DNA from: an uncultured Lachnospiraceae bacterium
Lineage (GTDB): Bacteria > Bacillota > Clostridia > Lachnospirales > Lachnospiraceae
Length of the DNA stretch: 44,100 nucleotides
Direction of reading: 5' to 3'
Assembly: GCA_902762905.1 (NCBI GenBank)
Contig: CACWQE010000033.1
Location: forward strand, 1-44,100
Below, piece by piece: positions 24,023-32,840 of the stretch (position 1 is its first letter; every line of letters begins with the position of its first letter). Under the pieces are notes generated by a model that did no database searches, had not been told where the DNA came from, and was given only the letters and a program-made list of their open reading frames with translations. A program made the translations under genes and the position numbers.

Positions 24023-25675
24023 ATGGGAAAAGATAATCGAATTCTTTCGGCTCAGGAAGAAGAGAAGCTTTTGAAGCCGATTGATGAATATGTAGGTAAA
24101 ATACAGGAACAGATAGATGCATTACGCGTGGATGGTGCGGACAAGGTACAGACTTTGAAGACACACATCTCTCTTGCAAAAGAAGATAAGAATTATACAA
24201 AGGAAGAACGCGTTGCAGTTATCGAAAAAGATAAGGCAGAATTAGAAAAGGCAAAATCTGTTGAGAGTGCCAATAAAGATAAGATTGCAAAATTAATTGC
24301 AGATGCAGAGAAATACCTTGCAGATCATTATGATAAGGAATACTATCAGAAGGTAGTTGCAAGCTGTGAGGCAGAAAAAGAAATTGAGACAGCAGAGTAT
24401 AAGAAAAAGCTAGAAAGTCTCAAGACAGAGCATGAACAGATCATTGCAAAGTTAAGCGATAAGCAGGAAATCAAAGATGAGAAGTATGTATATAAGAATC
24501 GTGTCTTTGATGCTCAGATGATACATGAATCCAAGCTGCAGGAGATTAAGGATAGAAAACATGATGCTTTTGCACATAAATATCATTTGATCGATCTGCT
24601 TCGTATGTCCAAATTCACGTTTGCACAGAAGCAGGCACAGAATTTTGAGAATTACAAGTATACATTTAATACTTCCCAGTTCTTATATAAGAATGGATTG
24701 TATATTGTAATTATCATGATATTCATCGCACTTTGTATCATTACACCAATTGTAAAGCATACACAGCTCTTTACCATGACGAATATTCTGAATATTTTGC
24801 AGCAGGCATCACCGCGTATGTTCTTGGCACTTGGTGTTGCAGGATTGATCTTGTTAACTGGTACGGATTTGTCAGTAGGCCGTATGGTTGGTATGGGTAT
24901 GGTTACCGCAACCATTATCATGCATAACGGTATCAATACCGGTGCAGTGTTTGGTCATATATTTGATTTTTCCGGTATTCCGGCAGCAGGACGTGCGATT
25001 CTTGCACTTGTAGTATGCGTACTGTTTACAACGGTATTTGCGACAATTGCAGGATTCTTCATGGCAAAGTTCAAGATGCATCCATTTATTTCAACGATGG
25101 CGAATATGTTGATCATATTTGGTCTGGTAACATATGCAACAAAGGGTGTATCATTTGGTGCCATTGATGCAGCAATTCCGAATATGTTTATTCCTAGAAT
25201 TGGTAATTTTCCAACAATCATTTTATGGGCAGTTGTAGCAATTATTGTAGTATGGTTCATTTGGAATAAGACGACCTTTGGTAAGAACTTATACGCAGTT
25301 GGAGGTAACCCGGAAGCGGCTGCTGTATCTGGTATCTCCGTATTTAAGGTAACACTTGGTGCGTTTATCTTAGCCGGTATTCTTTATGGATTTGGTTCAT
25401 GGCTTGAGTGTAACCGAATGATTGGTTCCGGTAGTGCCGCATATGGACAAGGATGGGATATGGATGCCATTGCAGCCTGTGTAGTAGGTGGTGTATCCTT
25501 TACAGGTGGTATTGGTAAGATCTCTGGTGTTGTAACTGGTGTACTGATCTTTACATCCCTTACATATTCTCTTACGATCCTTGGTATTGATACCAACCTT
25601 CAGTTCATCTTTGAAGGTATCATCATTCTTGCAGCCGTAACACTTGACTGCTTGAAATATGTAAAGAAAAAATAA
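24023..25675 (+). CDS. mglC: MglC permease with long N-terminal coiled-coil extension
   Basis: The C-terminal ~335 residues (from about 220) are a typical CUT2 permease with multiple membrane helices, including LTGTDLSVGRMVGMG and a run of Gly-rich helices ending SLTYSLTILGIDTNLQF. It is preceded by about 215 hydrophilic residues rich in Lys and Glu, with heptad-like stretches (for example 20-50, 60-100 and 115-150) that predict coiled coil. Escherichia coli MglC is 336 residues and lacks this part. The extension is in one uninterrupted frame, with GAGAGGAG before the ATG, so it is not an annotation error at the start. It should face the cytoplasm near MglA. Its role is unknown. Confidence 0.92.
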   Translation: MGKDNRILSAQEEEKLLKPIDEYVGKIQEQIDALRVDGADKVQTLKTHISLAKEDKNYTKEERVAVIEKDKAELEKAKSVESANKDKIAKLIADAEKYLADHYDKEYYQKVVASCEAEKEIETAEYKKKLESLKTEHEQIIAKLSDKQEIKDEKYVYKNRVFDAQMIHESKLQEIKDRKHDAFAHKYHLIDLLRMSKFTFAQKQAQNFENYKYTFNTSQFLYKNGLYIVIIMIFIALCIITPIVKHTQLFTMTNILNILQQASPRMFLALGVAGLILLTGTDLSVGRMVGMGMVTATIIMHNGINTGAVFGHIFDFSGIPAAGRAILALVVCVLFTTVFATIAGFFMAKFKMHPFISTMANMLIIFGLVTYATKGVSFGAIDAAIPNMFIPRIGNFPTIILWAVVAIIVVWFIWNKTTFGKNLYAVGGNPEAAAVSGISVFKVTLGAFILAGILYGFGSWLECNRMIGSGSAAYGQGWDMDAIAACVVGGVSFTGGIGKISGVVTGVLIFTSLTYSLTILGIDTNLQFIFEGIIILAAVTLDCLKYVKKK

Positions 25676-25701
25676 TCCTTTGAAAATGAAAGGATGTTGC
25701 T

Positions 25702-25739
25702 TATGGCACGGATTTGTCGGTGGATGAATCCGTGCCATA
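25702..25739 (+). terminator. Terminator hairpin after mglC
   Basis: A perfect 13-bp stem (25702-25714 with 25727-25739) and 12-nt loop, 27 bases after the mglC stop. The U-tract is poor (ATTGTATATTT), so some read-through into the sensor genes is possible. Confidence 0.75.
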
Positions 25740-25767
25740 ATTGTATATTTAAAAGAATTGAAATGTT

Positions 25768-25776
25768 TGTTATAAT
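25768..25776 (+). promoter_or_regulatory. Extended -10 promoter of the sensor operon
   Basis: TGTTATAAT is a perfect extended -10 element; the -35 region is weak. It lies 42 bp before the YesN-like gene, whose ATG follows a CGGAGG at 25795-25800. Confidence 0.6.
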
Positions 25777-25817
25777 GAACGCATAAGAATTTTTCGGAGG
25801 TATCAGATACGAAAGCT

Positions 25818-27428
25818 ATGGAAACGTTAACATATAAAGTACTTCTTGTGGACGATGAAGCAGATGTTATGGATGTCATTGAACATAAGATCAATTGGGA
25901 AGAATTTGGCTTTACGGTAATTGGCAAGGCACAGAATGGAATGAAGGCATTAGAGATTGCAGAGAAGACACAGCCGGATGTTGTAATTACAGATATCAAG
26001 ATGCCGTATATGGATGGGTTGGAATTGTCACGCAGATTGAGAAAGGAAAATCCTGGTATTCGAATTATGATACTGACCGGATTTGATGAATTTGAATATG
26101 CAAAAGAAGCGGTTCATCTCGAGGTGGAAGAGTATGTGCTGAAGCCGGTCAATGCGGAGGAACTTTCAAAATGCATGATCCGGGTAAAAGAGAGTCTGGA
26201 TCGGGAACGGGATGAGAAGTTAAATATCAAGAAATTGGAGCAGTACTATATGGAATCCCTGAAGGTGTTGCAGATCAATTTCTTAAGCTCATTGATTGAA
26301 GGAAGAGTGCAGGATGAGGATATTGATAAATTCCTGAAAGATTATCAGATATCTTTAACAGGACCTGCATTTTGCTGTGTGGTGTTTCATGCATCGGAGA
26401 ATCATATTCCAGATAACATGACAGCACCTCTTCTTACGATGTCGGTTCAGCGTGAAGCAAAAGAAAAGTTAGAAGAGGAGTGGAAAAGCGAGATATTCAC
26501 TTATCTTGGTAATGTAGTGATGATTGCGGAATTGAAGTCAGAAGAAGATGTATCGAGATTAACAGATGCCTGCGACTGGTTTTGTAAATGGGCAGAGCGT
26601 TTCTTAGGTGGTGTTCTCACTGCGGGAATTGGAAAGGTATGCGATGATCTGCATACGATTAATATATCTTATGAGAGTGCGAGAGAAGCTGTTTCTTACC
26701 GTGTGCTTTATGGTGCCGGCCGTTCGATCAATATTGGAGATATTGCACCCAAAGGGCAGGCATTATCAATGCAGATTGAAGACATTGAGATGAACAATCT
26801 GTTCAAAGCGATTCATCTTGGTGTGCGGGAAGACATTGAAAAAGCAGTTATGGATATGGTGAAACGGTTACAGGAAAATGCACAGACGGTCACACAGTAT
26901 AATTTTGCAGCTTTGGAGATTGTAGGGCACTTATACCGCTTCTGTGGGAATAACTATATGAAATTCGAAGACCACATTGGGGATGTGAAGAATCCTTATG
27001 AAGCAGTCCCGCAGATGGATGATAGCACATTTACGAATTGGATCATTCATGTGGCGCTGTCGATCAGTGAGGAACTGAAGAATGCACGAACCTCCTCTTT
27101 ACGATATCTGATCACGGAAGCGAAAAATATTGTCCGGGATGATTATGCAGACTGTGATCTGTCATTGGATGTGGTATGTAATAAGCTTGGAGTATCGAAC
27201 TCTTACTTTTCCTCTGTTTTCAAAAAGGAAGCAGGGCAGTCATTTATCAGTTACCTGACTGAATACAGAATGACACAGGCATTACATCTGATTTTGGAAA
27301 CGAATGAAAAAAGTTATGAGATTGCGGAGCATGTTGGCTATGCAGATGCAAATTATTTCAGCTATGTTTTCAAACGCCAATATGGAATGTCACCGGCAAA
27401 ATACCGTTCAGAACATACAAGGAAATAA
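25818..27428 (+). CDS. YesN-type AraC-family response regulator
   Basis: A 536-residue regulator. The N-terminal receiver (1-125) has VDDEAD, phospho-acceptor Asp59 in VVITDIKMPYMDG, the LTGFDEF switch and VLKPVN. A long middle region of about 280 residues follows, typical of YesN-like proteins. The last ~100 residues are an AraC helix-turn-helix pair (LDVVCNKLGVSNSYFSSVFK, YEIAEHVGYADANYFSYVFK). The gene is followed four bases later by the YesM-like kinase and two binding proteins. Since the operon sits directly behind mglBAC, galactose or glucose control of mgl is the simplest reading. A small ribosome-binding site (CGGAGG) lies rather far from the ATG. Confidence 0.95.
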   Translation: METLTYKVLLVDDEADVMDVIEHKINWEEFGFTVIGKAQNGMKALEIAEKTQPDVVITDIKMPYMDGLELSRRLRKENPGIRIMILTGFDEFEYAKEAVHLEVEEYVLKPVNAEELSKCMIRVKESLDRERDEKLNIKKLEQYYMESLKVLQINFLSSLIEGRVQDEDIDKFLKDYQISLTGPAFCCVVFHASENHIPDNMTAPLLTMSVQREAKEKLEEEWKSEIFTYLGNVVMIAELKSEEDVSRLTDACDWFCKWAERFLGGVLTAGIGKVCDDLHTINISYESAREAVSYRVLYGAGRSINIGDIAPKGQALSMQIEDIEMNNLFKAIHLGVREDIEKAVMDMVKRLQENAQTVTQYNFAALEIVGHLYRFCGNNYMKFEDHIGDVKNPYEAVPQMDDSTFTNWIIHVALSISEELKNARTSSLRYLITEAKNIVRDDYADCDLSLDVVCNKLGVSNSYFSSVFKKEAGQSFISYLTEYRMTQALHLILETNEKSYEIAEHVGYADANYFSYVFKRQYGMSPAKYRSEHTRK

Positions 27429-27431
27429 CAT

Positions 27432-29237
27432 ATGATTAGAAAAATAGTGAAACGAGAATTTGATATTCAATCCATGATTATGGCAGTGCTTACCATGCTG
27501 ACAGTGGTTACGTCTGTCCTAATGGGATTTTTGTTATATAACCGATATGGAAATGCATCACGACAGATTGAATTGCGTGATACACAAAGATTGTTAGAAA
27601 GTACAGCTACTTCCATTGAGACTTATCTGCGTAATATGCGTCAGATTGAAGATACGATCAATTACAGTGTCATTCAGGAGTTGGATGTTTCCGATGCACA
27701 ATTCAATCAGGAATTAAGTCTTCTTTATGAGACGAATAAAGATAAGATTCAGAGCGTTGTGCTGTGTGATGACAATGGGCAGCTGATTGCAGCGGAGCCG
27801 GTTATTGTACAGAAAGAAGGAGTAGATATATCCGAACAATCGTGGTTCCGTGTGGCAGTTGGGGAAATTGAGAATATGCATTTCTCGGTGCCGCATATTC
27901 AGAATCTGTTTGAGGATGATTCTTACCGCTATCACCGGGTGATATCTTTGAGTCGTTCTGTGGATATTATTGATGGTGATAAACCAAGAAATGGTGTACT
28001 GTTGGTGGATATGAAATATTCCAACATATCCGATATTCTTGACCGTATCAATCGGGAGAATAAGGAATGTTATTATTATCTGTGTGATGGGGATGGTAAT
28101 ATTATATATCATCCACATGCAATGGAGTTATTCCGTGGATTGTTCGAAGAGAATAATATGGATGTTGCAGATTACAAAGATGGCATCTACGATGACAAGA
28201 TTAATGGAGAGAAGAGGAAAGTGATTGTCAGTACGATACCTTATACCGGTTGGAAATTAGTCGGAGTAGTTTCCCAGAATGCGAAGACGGATAGTCTGTC
28301 CCGTTTCCGGTATTATATCATGTCGATCATTACACTCCTGATCATGATGAATCTGCTTGTGAATCGAATCATAACGAAAAAGATATCAAGTCCGATATTG
28401 AGATTAGACAATTCGGTGAAAGCATATGAAGCGGGTGAAAAACCGAATATCTATATTGGGGGATCGTCGGAGATCCGGCATCTTGGACATTCCGTTCAAA
28501 AGTCTTATGAGCAGATAGAAAGTCTGATGAGGGAGATTGTGGATCAGCAGAATAAGCGGAGAAAGAGTGAGATTGATGCACTACAGAGCCAGATTCATCC
28601 GCATTTTCTGTATAACACATTGGAATCTATTACATGGATGATAGAGGGTAATCGGAATAAAGATGCGGTATTTATGATCTCTGAGCTTGCCAAATTATTC
28701 CGGATCAGTCTGTCTAAAGGCAAGACAATTATCAGCATAGAAGATGAACTGCAGCATTGCCGGAGTTATATGAACATTCAAAAATACAGATATCGTGAGA
28801 AGTTCGCAGTGCAATATGATATCGATGAGGAACTCTATTCGTATTGTACGGTTAAGCTGATCTTACAGCCAATCTTGGAAAATGCCATCTATTATGGAGT
28901 TGGTGATATGGATGAGGATGACGAACCGATGATTACGGTGAAAGGATATAGAGAAGAGAATGATATCTATCTTTGCGTGGAAGATAACGGAATGGGAATG
29001 CGGGAAGAGGATGTGAAGAATATTCTTACGGATAACCAAAAAGTGCCAAAGCATGGTTCCGGAGTAGGACTGATTAATGTGCATGCCCGAATTCAATTGA
29101 TGTTTGGAGAACAATATGGTCTTCACGTTGAGAGTGAGGCAGATGAAGGAACGGTTGTGACAATACATTTGCCTGCCATACCATTTACGAAGGAAAATTG
29201 TGAAGAGTTAGAGAAAACCGATATCTGGAAAGGATAA
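27432..29237 (+). CDS. YesM-type sensor histidine kinase
   Basis: A 601-residue membrane kinase. Transmembrane helices at about 13-36 and 288-311 flank an extracellular sensor region of ~250 residues that looks like a double-Cache domain (SEQSWFRVAVGE, YHRVISLSRSV). A HAMP-like linker leads to the His_kinase motif QIHPHFLYNTLESI and an ATPase domain with ILQPILENAIYYGVGD, VEDNGMGM and GVGLINVHARI. It partners the YesN-like regulator four bases upstream. The two tethered sugar-binding proteins that follow may present ligand to its extracellular part, as XylFII does for LytS in clostridial xylose sensing. Confidence 0.94.
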   Translation: MIRKIVKREFDIQSMIMAVLTMLTVVTSVLMGFLLYNRYGNASRQIELRDTQRLLESTATSIETYLRNMRQIEDTINYSVIQELDVSDAQFNQELSLLYETNKDKIQSVVLCDDNGQLIAAEPVIVQKEGVDISEQSWFRVAVGEIENMHFSVPHIQNLFEDDSYRYHRVISLSRSVDIIDGDKPRNGVLLVDMKYSNISDILDRINRENKECYYYLCDGDGNIIYHPHAMELFRGLFEENNMDVADYKDGIYDDKINGEKRKVIVSTIPYTGWKLVGVVSQNAKTDSLSRFRYYIMSIITLLIMMNLLVNRIITKKISSPILRLDNSVKAYEAGEKPNIYIGGSSEIRHLGHSVQKSYEQIESLMREIVDQQNKRRKSEIDALQSQIHPHFLYNTLESITWMIEGNRNKDAVFMISELAKLFRISLSKGKTIISIEDELQHCRSYMNIQKYRYREKFAVQYDIDEELYSYCTVKLILQPILENAIYYGVGDMDEDDEPMITVKGYREENDIYLCVEDNGMGMREEDVKNILTDNQKVPKHGSGVGLINVHARIQLMFGEQYGLHVESEADEGTVVTIHLPAIPFTKENCEELEKTDIWKG

Positions 29238-29242
29238 GAAAT

Positions 29243-30226
29243 ATGAAAAAGAATAAAGCAACCTTTCTGATTGTTGAGATCTGTCTGGCGATATTAGTAG
29301 TCTTTTTTGTCAAACATATTTTTGAAGATGACGAACCTCAGAAACGAATTGCTGTCATTATAGATAATTCAGGAGCAGAGAAGTGGGATTCTTTTGTCAA
29401 CGGTCTAAAACAGGCAGCGGCTGTGGAAAATGTTCATCTGATTGTCTGTAATACAGATGAAATTGAAAATGCTGAGGAGCAAAGAAATCTGATCAGGGAA
29501 CAGTTAGATAATGGTGCAGATGCATTTATCATACAGGCAGCACCGGGGGCGGATGTACTTAAGATGCTTCAGACGACGAATCAGACGAAACCGGTAGTGA
29601 TCGTTGCAAATGATGTGTATGAAAAGAATACAGATGACAATACGAATGTAGAATCCGGTCTTCCGATTATTATGCCGGATAATTATAAGATGGGATACCA
29701 ACTTGGTTTGGAAATTCTGAAACAAAACAATAATGATATCAAAGGAAAAACAGTAGGGATTGTAAGTGGGCTTAAAGACACGGAAAGTGCAGAAGACCGG
29801 AGACAAGGGTTAATAGATGCACTGTCAGATGCCGGTTGTGAGTTCACGTTTGATATCTATACAACAAGCGGAGAAGATGCAGCATCTACGATAAAGCGAT
29901 ATGATACAGTAGATTATATGGCGGTACTTGAGACAAATGCGTTAGAGCAGATTGGACAGGCAAACACGGAAGATAATAGGAAACGAACCAAGGTGTATGG
30001 AATTGGACACAGCATGAAATGTGTTTACTACGTAGATGATGGATTAGTGGATAGTCTCGTGATGTCGGATGGGTATGATATGGGATACCGGAGTGTGGTT
30101 GAGCTTGCACGTTTATTTGAAAATCGATTCCATTCCATTACCAGTTATACTACAGATTACAGGGTAATCAATAAGGACGACATATTCAAGGAAGAGACGC
30201 AGACATTCCTTCAGACTTGTGAATAG
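29243..30226 (+). CDS. Membrane-anchored periplasmic-binding-protein-like sensor
   Basis: A 327-residue protein with a single N-terminal hydrophobic helix (about 7-24) and no lipobox cysteine, so it is probably an uncleaved anchor. The rest is a type I periplasmic-binding fold in normal order: KRIAVIIDNSGAEKWDSFVN, GADAFIIQAAPGAD, KPVVIVANDVY, GKTVGIVSG and TKVYGIGHSMKCVYYVDDG. It lacks the calcium loop and the galactose contact residues of MglB, so its ligand may differ. It starts five bases after the kinase stop and has no permease partner of its own, which argues for a sensory role. Confidence 0.82.
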   Translation: MKKNKATFLIVEICLAILVVFFVKHIFEDDEPQKRIAVIIDNSGAEKWDSFVNGLKQAAAVENVHLIVCNTDEIENAEEQRNLIREQLDNGADAFIIQAAPGADVLKMLQTTNQTKPVVIVANDVYEKNTDDNTNVESGLPIIMPDNYKMGYQLGLEILKQNNNDIKGKTVGIVSGLKDTESAEDRRQGLIDALSDAGCEFTFDIYTTSGEDAASTIKRYDTVDYMAVLETNALEQIGQANTEDNRKRTKVYGIGHSMKCVYYVDDGLVDSLVMSDGYDMGYRSVVELARLFENRFHSITSYTTDYRVINKDDIFKEETQTFLQTCE

Positions 30227-30248
30227 TATTGCTGTTAGGAGGCAAAGA

Positions 30249-31280
30249 ATGAGACACTACAATAAAAATATATGGATCGTTTTGCTTGTGATGATGGCAC
30301 TTTTATCCGGTTGTACCAAGCAGGAGACAGAAACGCATAAGACATTACGGGTGGGTGTTGTATTATACACACAAGATGATCCCTTTATCAATGCTTTGGC
30401 AGATTGTCTGAAGGCAAATTTTGAGGAGAAGGAATCGGATGATCTGAAGATTATCATGACGGTTCGGGATGGAAAGAATGACCAATCGGAGCAGAATGAC
30501 GTGGTACAGGAAATTATTGATGCCGGCTGTGACGTGCTATGCGTAGGTCTTGTAGATCGGACAGAGCCGTCAGATATTATTGAAATGGCACAAACGGAAG
30601 ATATTCCGGTCCTCTTTTTTAACAGAGAGCCGGTTCGGGAAGATATCATGCAATGGGATCAGTTGTATTATGTTGGAGCAGAAGCAGAACAGTCCGGTTC
30701 GATACAGGGCGAACTGGCTGCGGATCTTATACAAGACAACAAAGGGATTGATCGGAATCGGGATGGTAAGATACAATACGTGATATTGGAAGGCGAAGCA
30801 GGTCATCAGGATACGATCATACGTACAGATAGTGTTGTGGAGACTTTGATGGACAAAGGAATCCAACTTGAGAAACTTAGCTATCAATTTGCAGATTGGA
30901 AACGGTCGCAGGCAGAGAATAAAATGACACAGTTGATCGATCAATATGGGGACGAGATAGAATTGGTATTGTCCAATAACGATGAGATGGCATTGGGTGC
31001 TGTTAACGCTTACGATAAGCTTGACTATACAGAAGAGAAACGACCGGCTATTTTCGGAATTGATGGGTTAGAGGATGCATTAGATGCTGTACAACAGGGA
31101 ACGATACAGGGAACGGTCTATAACGACAAGGAGGGTCAGGCTGCACAGATTGCCAATCTTGCACTGGATCTGTTCCAGAATAACTCGTTGGCACAGTATA
31201 ATTTTCAGGATGAGCGATACATTTTTCTGCCGTATCAAAAGGTGGACGCATCCAATGTTGAAGATTATCAGAAACAGTAA
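30249..31280 (+). CDS. MglB-like galactose-binding sensor lipoprotein, canonical order
   Basis: A 343-residue lipoprotein. The lipobox LLSGC places the acylated Cys at 22. The mature domain follows canonical MglB order: LRVGVVLYTQDDPF (Asp44 and Phe46 match Asp14 and Phe16), VLFFNREP, YYVGAEAEQSGSIQGEL, a calcium loop DRNRDGKIQY, GEAGHQD with His and Asp contacts, FADWKRSQAENKM with the stacking Trp, IELVLSNNDEMALGAV, FGIDGLEDAL and QGTVYND. So the galactose/glucose site looks complete. The ATG at 30249 with TAGGAGG upstream is preferred over an earlier in-frame start at 30219 that overlaps the previous gene. Being next to a sensor kinase, not a permease, it is probably a co-sensor. Confidence 0.88.
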   Translation: MRHYNKNIWIVLLVMMALLSGCTKQETETHKTLRVGVVLYTQDDPFINALADCLKANFEEKESDDLKIIMTVRDGKNDQSEQNDVVQEIIDAGCDVLCVGLVDRTEPSDIIEMAQTEDIPVLFFNREPVREDIMQWDQLYYVGAEAEQSGSIQGELAADLIQDNKGIDRNRDGKIQYVILEGEAGHQDTIIRTDSVVETLMDKGIQLEKLSYQFADWKRSQAENKMTQLIDQYGDEIELVLSNNDEMALGAVNAYDKLDYTEEKRPAIFGIDGLEDALDAVQQGTIQGTVYNDKEGQAAQIANLALDLFQNNSLAQYNFQDERYIFLPYQKVDASNVEDYQKQ

Positions 31281-31304
31281 ATATTGGGAAAGGATATACA
31301 GAAT

Positions 31305-31889
31305 ATGAGTCAGATACAAGAAGCGGATTGGACGGTGAATTACTATACCGAGTTAGATCCGGAAAAGCGACAGGTTATATTAAAAGAACATATGGAAGAA
31401 CCACCGACCGAAGCGGATGCGTACCGGCAAAGATTATGGGTTGCCAGATATGGAAAAAGAAGACCGAAAAATGATGCATTTGTCGGTTATCTTATGAGTC
31501 TCAAATATATTGCAGAGAGTGGAAGTGTTGATCTTGGGGGACAGAAAAAGAAACTTGCAGCCGAAGTGATTCACGGTCTGGATCTATATGAGATTGAGAA
31601 GCAAAGTGAGGAGCATAAGGCGATTCTGTATGTAGAACTTAAGAATACCTGTCTGAAGTATATTGATATCAGTGCAAAGGGACGTGGATTTACATCAGTT
31701 CTGTTTGGTATGGGTCAGTTGGATGATGAAAGTGTAGCGAAGAAGATTGCAGACCAGTTAAGTACGGTAGTATATACCGCACCACATATACTTCATATGG
31801 AGAAAGAATTTGCTTTTTTGCAAAAGGCGGCAGTGGATGCATTTCGTTCGGTATATCCGAACAGGGAACATTTTCTCAAAAAAAGTTAA
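31305..31889 (+). CDS. Small soluble protein of unknown function
   Basis: A 194-residue protein with no membrane segment, mostly helical and charged (for example YRQRLWVARYGKRRPKNDAFVG and YIDISAKGRGFTSVLFGMG). I think it may belong to an uncharacterised Lachnospiraceae-type DUF family but cannot name it with certainty. The ATG at 31305 has GGGAAAGGA upstream; a TTG at 31284 would add seven residues. It starts 24 bases after the sensor lipoprotein gene in the same direction, so it may be the last gene of the sensor operon. No catalytic motif is recognised. Confidence 0.75.
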   Translation: MSQIQEADWTVNYYTELDPEKRQVILKEHMEEPPTEADAYRQRLWVARYGKRRPKNDAFVGYLMSLKYIAESGSVDLGGQKKKLAAEVIHGLDLYEIEKQSEEHKAILYVELKNTCLKYIDISAKGRGFTSVLFGMGQLDDESVAKKIADQLSTVVYTAPHILHMEKEFAFLQKAAVDAFRSVYPNREHFLKKS

Positions 31890-31962
31890 CAACAAGACAT
31901 CTTCGTCAGGCATGGAGAAACAGGTTTTAGTTTGATGTTATCAGTGATATGGAGGAGATACG

Positions 31963-32415
31963 ATGCAGATATTTGTAGATGCAGATGCATGTCCGGTGGT
32001 AGATATTGTGGAGTCTGTTGCAGAAAAATATCATGTTCCGGTTACGCTGTTATGTGATACGAACCATGTATTGCAATCGGACTATAGCGAGGTCATTGTG
32101 GTGGGTGCCGGAGCAGATGCGGTGGATTATAAGCTGATCAGCATTTGCCACAAAGGAGATATTGTGGTTTCCCAGGATTACGGAGTGGCAGCCATGGCGT
32201 TAGGAAAGGGTGCTTATGCCATTCATCAGTCTGGAAAATGGTACACGGACGATAATATCGACCAGATGTTGATGGAACGACACCTGAATAAGAAGGCGAG
32301 AAGGAGCTCACATAAGAATCATATGAAGGGGCCAAGAAAGAGAACGGCAGAGGATGATGAAAGATTTGAAAAGTCGTTTGAGCAGCTTGTGTTGAAAGTG
32401 AGGGAACAAGCATAA
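31963..32415 (+). CDS. YaiI/YqxD (DUF188) family protein
   Basis: A 150-residue protein opening with IFVDADACPVVD, the hallmark of the YaiI/YqxD family, which has a PIN-like fold. The second conserved region VVGAGADAVDYKLISICHKG and DIVVSQDYGVAAMAL is also present. The basic C-terminus (KKARRSSHKNHMKGPRKR) fits nucleic acid binding. The biochemical function is not established. GGAGGAG precedes the ATG. Downstream lie a palindrome and an intrinsic terminator. Confidence 0.92.
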   Translation: MQIFVDADACPVVDIVESVAEKYHVPVTLLCDTNHVLQSDYSEVIVVGAGADAVDYKLISICHKGDIVVSQDYGVAAMALGKGAYAIHQSGKWYTDDNIDQMLMERHLNKKARRSSHKNHMKGPRKRTAEDDERFEKSFEQLVLKVREQA

Positions 32416-32423
32416 TAAGTTAT

Positions 32424-32439
32424 CTTACAATATTGTAAG
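32424..32439. promoter_or_regulatory. Perfect 16-bp palindrome
   Basis: CTTACAATATTGTAAG is a perfect 16-bp palindrome just after the YqxD-like gene and upstream of a TATAAT at 32472-32477. A dimeric regulator site is possible; the bound factor is unknown. Confidence 0.4.
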
Positions 32440-32480
32440 AATCCCTGTCACGGAAATGTAATCTTGATCTTATATAATAA

Positions 32481-32510
32481 AGATATCACAAGAGAGTGGT
32501 ATCTTTTTTT
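32481..32510 (+). terminator. Intrinsic terminator
   Basis: AGATATCAC pairs with GTGGTATCT (one G-U pair), with a 6-nt loop, followed by six further T residues. It probably ends the YqxD-like transcript. Since a TATAAT lies immediately upstream, it could also end a very short transcript. Confidence 0.8.
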
Positions 32511-32564
32511 GTTACCATTTTTATCGTTAGACGACCACACCGAATTGGCATCGGGCATGGCGAA

Positions 32565-32812
32565 TCATGTCAGGCATAGGGACGATGAAATTCTGGCATA
32601 GTGTAGATTGCGGGTGGATACTTGTATGTGATAACAAGTGCGACCTTTATGCTGTGGAAGTGAGACTCAGCAAGAATCGAAGCCCTCAAGCTGAGATTTC
32701 TTGTGTGTTTGAGGCTCGCTGGAACGGGTAGCATAACCGGAGCACGGTTATCATCTACAAGTACCACCCGCTCATACCACCAGAAATTCATCGTCCCCAT
32801 TCCAGACATGGA
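32565..32812. repeat. Long imperfect inverted repeat (~100-bp arms)
   Basis: The left arm, from about 32565, pairs with the reverse complement of the right arm, to about 32812. Blocks include CATGTC(N)GG, GGGACGATGAA(N)TTCTGG, GCGGGTGG, TACTTGTA, GATAAC and TTATGCT, in order, with a few mismatches and small bulges. Near the centre AGCC(C)TCAA pairs with TTGAGGCT. The whole forms one rod-like hairpin of about 245 nt that ends about 30 bp before the FtsX-permease start. Both strands have overlapping open frames through it, but none has a good ribosome binding site. It may be a MITE-like insertion or a structured leader RNA. Confidence 0.75.
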
Positions 32813-32840
32813 GGGAAATATTTTAAAGGAGAGAGAAAGC

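Noticed and set aside
24023..24680. MglC extension as a fused separate gene or wrong start
   Set aside because: The frame is continuous, the start has GAGAGGAG, and there is no internal start with a ribosome binding site near the first membrane helix that I could see.
32703..32840. N-terminal extension of the FtsX permease frame
   Set aside because: It reads through the right arm of the inverted repeat and lacks a ribosome binding site; the ATG at 32841 has AAAGGAGAG and a normal permease start.
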